Below are positions 62,809 through 64,000 of a stretch of 64,000 nucleotides of DNA, in pieces. A program made the position numbers and the translations under genes. Origin of the DNA: Formosa sp030427735 (lineage in GTDB: Bacteria; Bacteroidota; Bacteroidia; Flavobacteriales; Flavobacteriaceae). Within the stretch, counting starts at the first letter, position 1. Each line of letters opens with the position of its first letter. The stretch lies in the NCBI RefSeq assembly GCF_051200825.1, contig NZ_CP195158.1, positions 248,001 to 312,000 on the forward strand, in the 5' to 3' direction. The notes beneath the pieces are model-generated. The model saw only the letters and a program-made list of their open reading frames with translations. It was not told the DNA's origin and did no database searches.

Positions 62809-63957
62809 ATGAAAAGAATATTTGCTATAATCGTATTAGTTTTTACGTTTCAATCGAGCTCTGCCCAAGCCATTTACGAAACTATTAAGTCCGAAAAATT
62901 AGGCGCCACGCGAAAGCTGAAAATTCAATTGCCTAGAGGGTATTCTAGTAACGAAGACAAACATTATCCTTTGGTTATTGTTTTTGATGGAGATTATATG
63001 TTCGAACCCGTAGCCGGTAGTATAGATTACTATTCGTATTGGGAAGATGTTCCAGATGTAATTGTAGTTGGAATAAATCAGGTTGAAAACAGGTATTACG
63101 ACACCATGTTTTCAGAGCAAAATTCATTACCTATAGATTCTAGTGCCAAGTTTTTTGAATTTATAGGCATGGAGCTTATTCCGTTTATAGAAGGTAAGTA
63201 CCGTACAGAAGATTTTAGATTAGCTATAGGTCATGGTGCTACAGCCAATTTTATTAATTATTACCTGCTTAAAGATAAGCCTTTGTTTAAAGGGTATATT
63301 GTAATAAGTCCAGAATTAGCGCCAAACATGACCAAATACATGCCAGAGCGTCTGTCTAAAATAGATAGTAAAGTATTCTATTATTTGGCTACAGCTACAG
63401 ACGATCTTAAATCGGTTAAAAAGGGAACAGAGTTGTTAAACACGTTGTTAGATAAAATAGATAACGACAACTTGCGATACGATTACGATATGTTTGAAGG
63501 CTTAACACATTATTCGGTTGCGGCACAAGCTATCCCTAAAGCCTTATCTAGTATTTTTTATGTGTACCAACCAATTACATCTATAGAGTACGAGCGCGAT
63601 ATTTTAACATCAGACGATGAGCCTATTGAGTATTTGAAAACAAAATACGAATCGATTAAAGAGTTGTATGGTGTAGATAAAGTGATTTTGGTTAACGATT
63701 TTAAAGCCATAGCGGCAGCCATAGAAAAGAAAGAAGCCTATAAAGATTATCAAGAGTTGGGTAAATTGGCTAGAGATGCCTATCCAGAGGCTTTATTGGG
63801 GCAATATTATTTGGCGAGATATTACGAAGAGACAGGTCAGCCTAAAAAAGCAATGAAAACCTATCAGTCTTCTTATATTTTCGATGAAATTGGCGGTCTT
63901 ACGAAAGACGATATGATAGAGCGTGCCAACCGTCTTAAAGCAGATTTCGGGTATTAA
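62809..63957 (+). CDS. Esterase-fold (PF00756-type) exported protein without the nucleophile serine, with C-terminal TPR
   Basis: A 382-residue exported protein: signal peptide (SSAQA, residue 19), an alpha/beta hydrolase domain of the esterase D/enterochelin-esterase type (about 22-275; YPLVIVFDGDYMF, DVIVVGINQ) and a helical C-terminus with one TPR-like unit (PEALLGQYYLARYYEETGQPKKAMKTYQ). The nucleophile elbow reads AIGHGATANF where active members have G-H-S-x-G-G: the Ser position is Gly143 (GGT). His is kept in THYSVA. So the classical reaction is ruled out unless another residue substitutes. Directly before radA, sharing one base. Confidence 0.85.
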   Translation: MKRIFAIIVLVFTFQSSSAQAIYETIKSEKLGATRKLKIQLPRGYSSNEDKHYPLVIVFDGDYMFEPVAGSIDYYSYWEDVPDVIVVGINQVENRYYDTMFSEQNSLPIDSSAKFFEFIGMELIPFIEGKYRTEDFRLAIGHGATANFINYYLLKDKPLFKGYIVISPELAPNMTKYMPERLSKIDSKVFYYLATATDDLKSVKKGTELLNTLLDKIDNDNLRYDYDMFEGLTHYSVAAQAIPKALSSIFYVYQPITSIEYERDILTSDDEPIEYLKTKYESIKELYGVDKVILVNDFKAIAAAIEKKEAYKDYQELGKLARDAYPEALLGQYYLARYYEETGQPKKAMKTYQSSYIFDEIGGLTKDDMIERANRLKADFGY

Positions 63958-64000
63958 TGGCAAAAGTAAAAACAACGTTTTACTGTCAGAGTTGTGGTGC
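63957..64000 (+). CDS. radA: DNA repair protein RadA/Sms, N-terminus only
   Basis: Only 44 bases fall inside the window. They encode MAKVKTTFYCQSCGA, the start of RadA with the first CxxC of its N-terminal four-cysteine zinc finger. RadA is a RecA-like branch-migration ATPase. The ATG shares one base with the stop of the esterase-fold gene, so the two are translationally coupled. Confidence 0.8.
   Translation, partial: MAKVKTTFYCQSCG

Overview
The window reads as an AT-rich chromosomal segment of a Bacteroidota bacterium, almost certainly family Flavobacteriaceae. Grounds: five TonB-dependent outer-membrane receptors, a SusC/SusD pair, type IX secretion parts and cargo (PorZ, a C-terminal sorting domain), RF2 with a programmed frameshift, an atpD-atpC pair detached from the other ATP synthase genes, DUF4270 lipoprotein next to a half-size starch synthase and panC, and several copies of the flavobacterial -7 promoter box TAnnTTTG. 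I see no rRNA, tRNA, CRISPR array, insertion sequence or phage gene. The genus cannot be fixed from what is here.

Layout. 1-8.7 kb: ClC chloride channel (cut by the window edge) coupled to a CPBP protease; a 524-base gene-free stretch full of inverted repeats; kbp (BON-LysM); yicC-gmk-nadD; thioesterase, EamA exporter, ArsC-like protein, DinB-like protein, DUF3298-type lipoprotein, outer-membrane barrel. 8.9-16.6 kb: gdhA, threonine aldolase, a three-gene operon of circularly permuted ATP-grasp / alpha-E / transglutaminase-like protein, prfB, arsC. 16.7-30.9 kb: TonB receptor, porZ-recO-TonB receptor operon, a 1334-residue secreted multidomain protein, recX, small barrel protein, JmjC-like cupin. 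31-34.4 kb: TonB receptor facing a MocR-type regulator. 34.4-47.7 kb: a polysaccharide-utilisation locus for N-acetylglucosamine-containing glycans: susC-susD-nagB/deacetylase-GH20 on the minus strand, and LytS kinase-LytTR regulator-sugar MFS-NagX on the plus strand. 47.7-51.4 kb: umuC-umuD, atpD-atpC. 51.5-64 kb: TonB receptor plus SGNH lipoprotein, glmS, DUF4270, half starch synthase, panC-panD-YbhN-like protein, esterase-fold protein, start of radA.

How it fits together. The GlcNAc locus is self-consistent: SusCD imports oligosaccharides, GH20 releases GlcNAc in the periplasm, NagX may modify amino sugar at the inner membrane, the MFS carrier brings it in, and the NagB-deacetylase fusion feeds it to fructose-6-P; glmS some 10 kb away runs the reverse, biosynthetic direction. 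panC and panD give two steps of pantothenate synthesis. RecO, RecX, UmuC/UmuD and RadA are DNA-repair genes spread over the window, not one operon.

The most unusual signals are (1) the gene-free stretch 1571-2094, with a strong intrinsic terminator and three other inverted repeats between two divergent genes; (2) three enzyme-family members that lack the residue that defines catalysis: transglutaminase-like protein (Cys to Ala), MocR regulator (PLP lysine to Gln), esterase-fold protein (Ser to Gly); and (3) a clear candidate operator over the mocR start. Functions are assigned from motifs and remembered family features; no database search was run.
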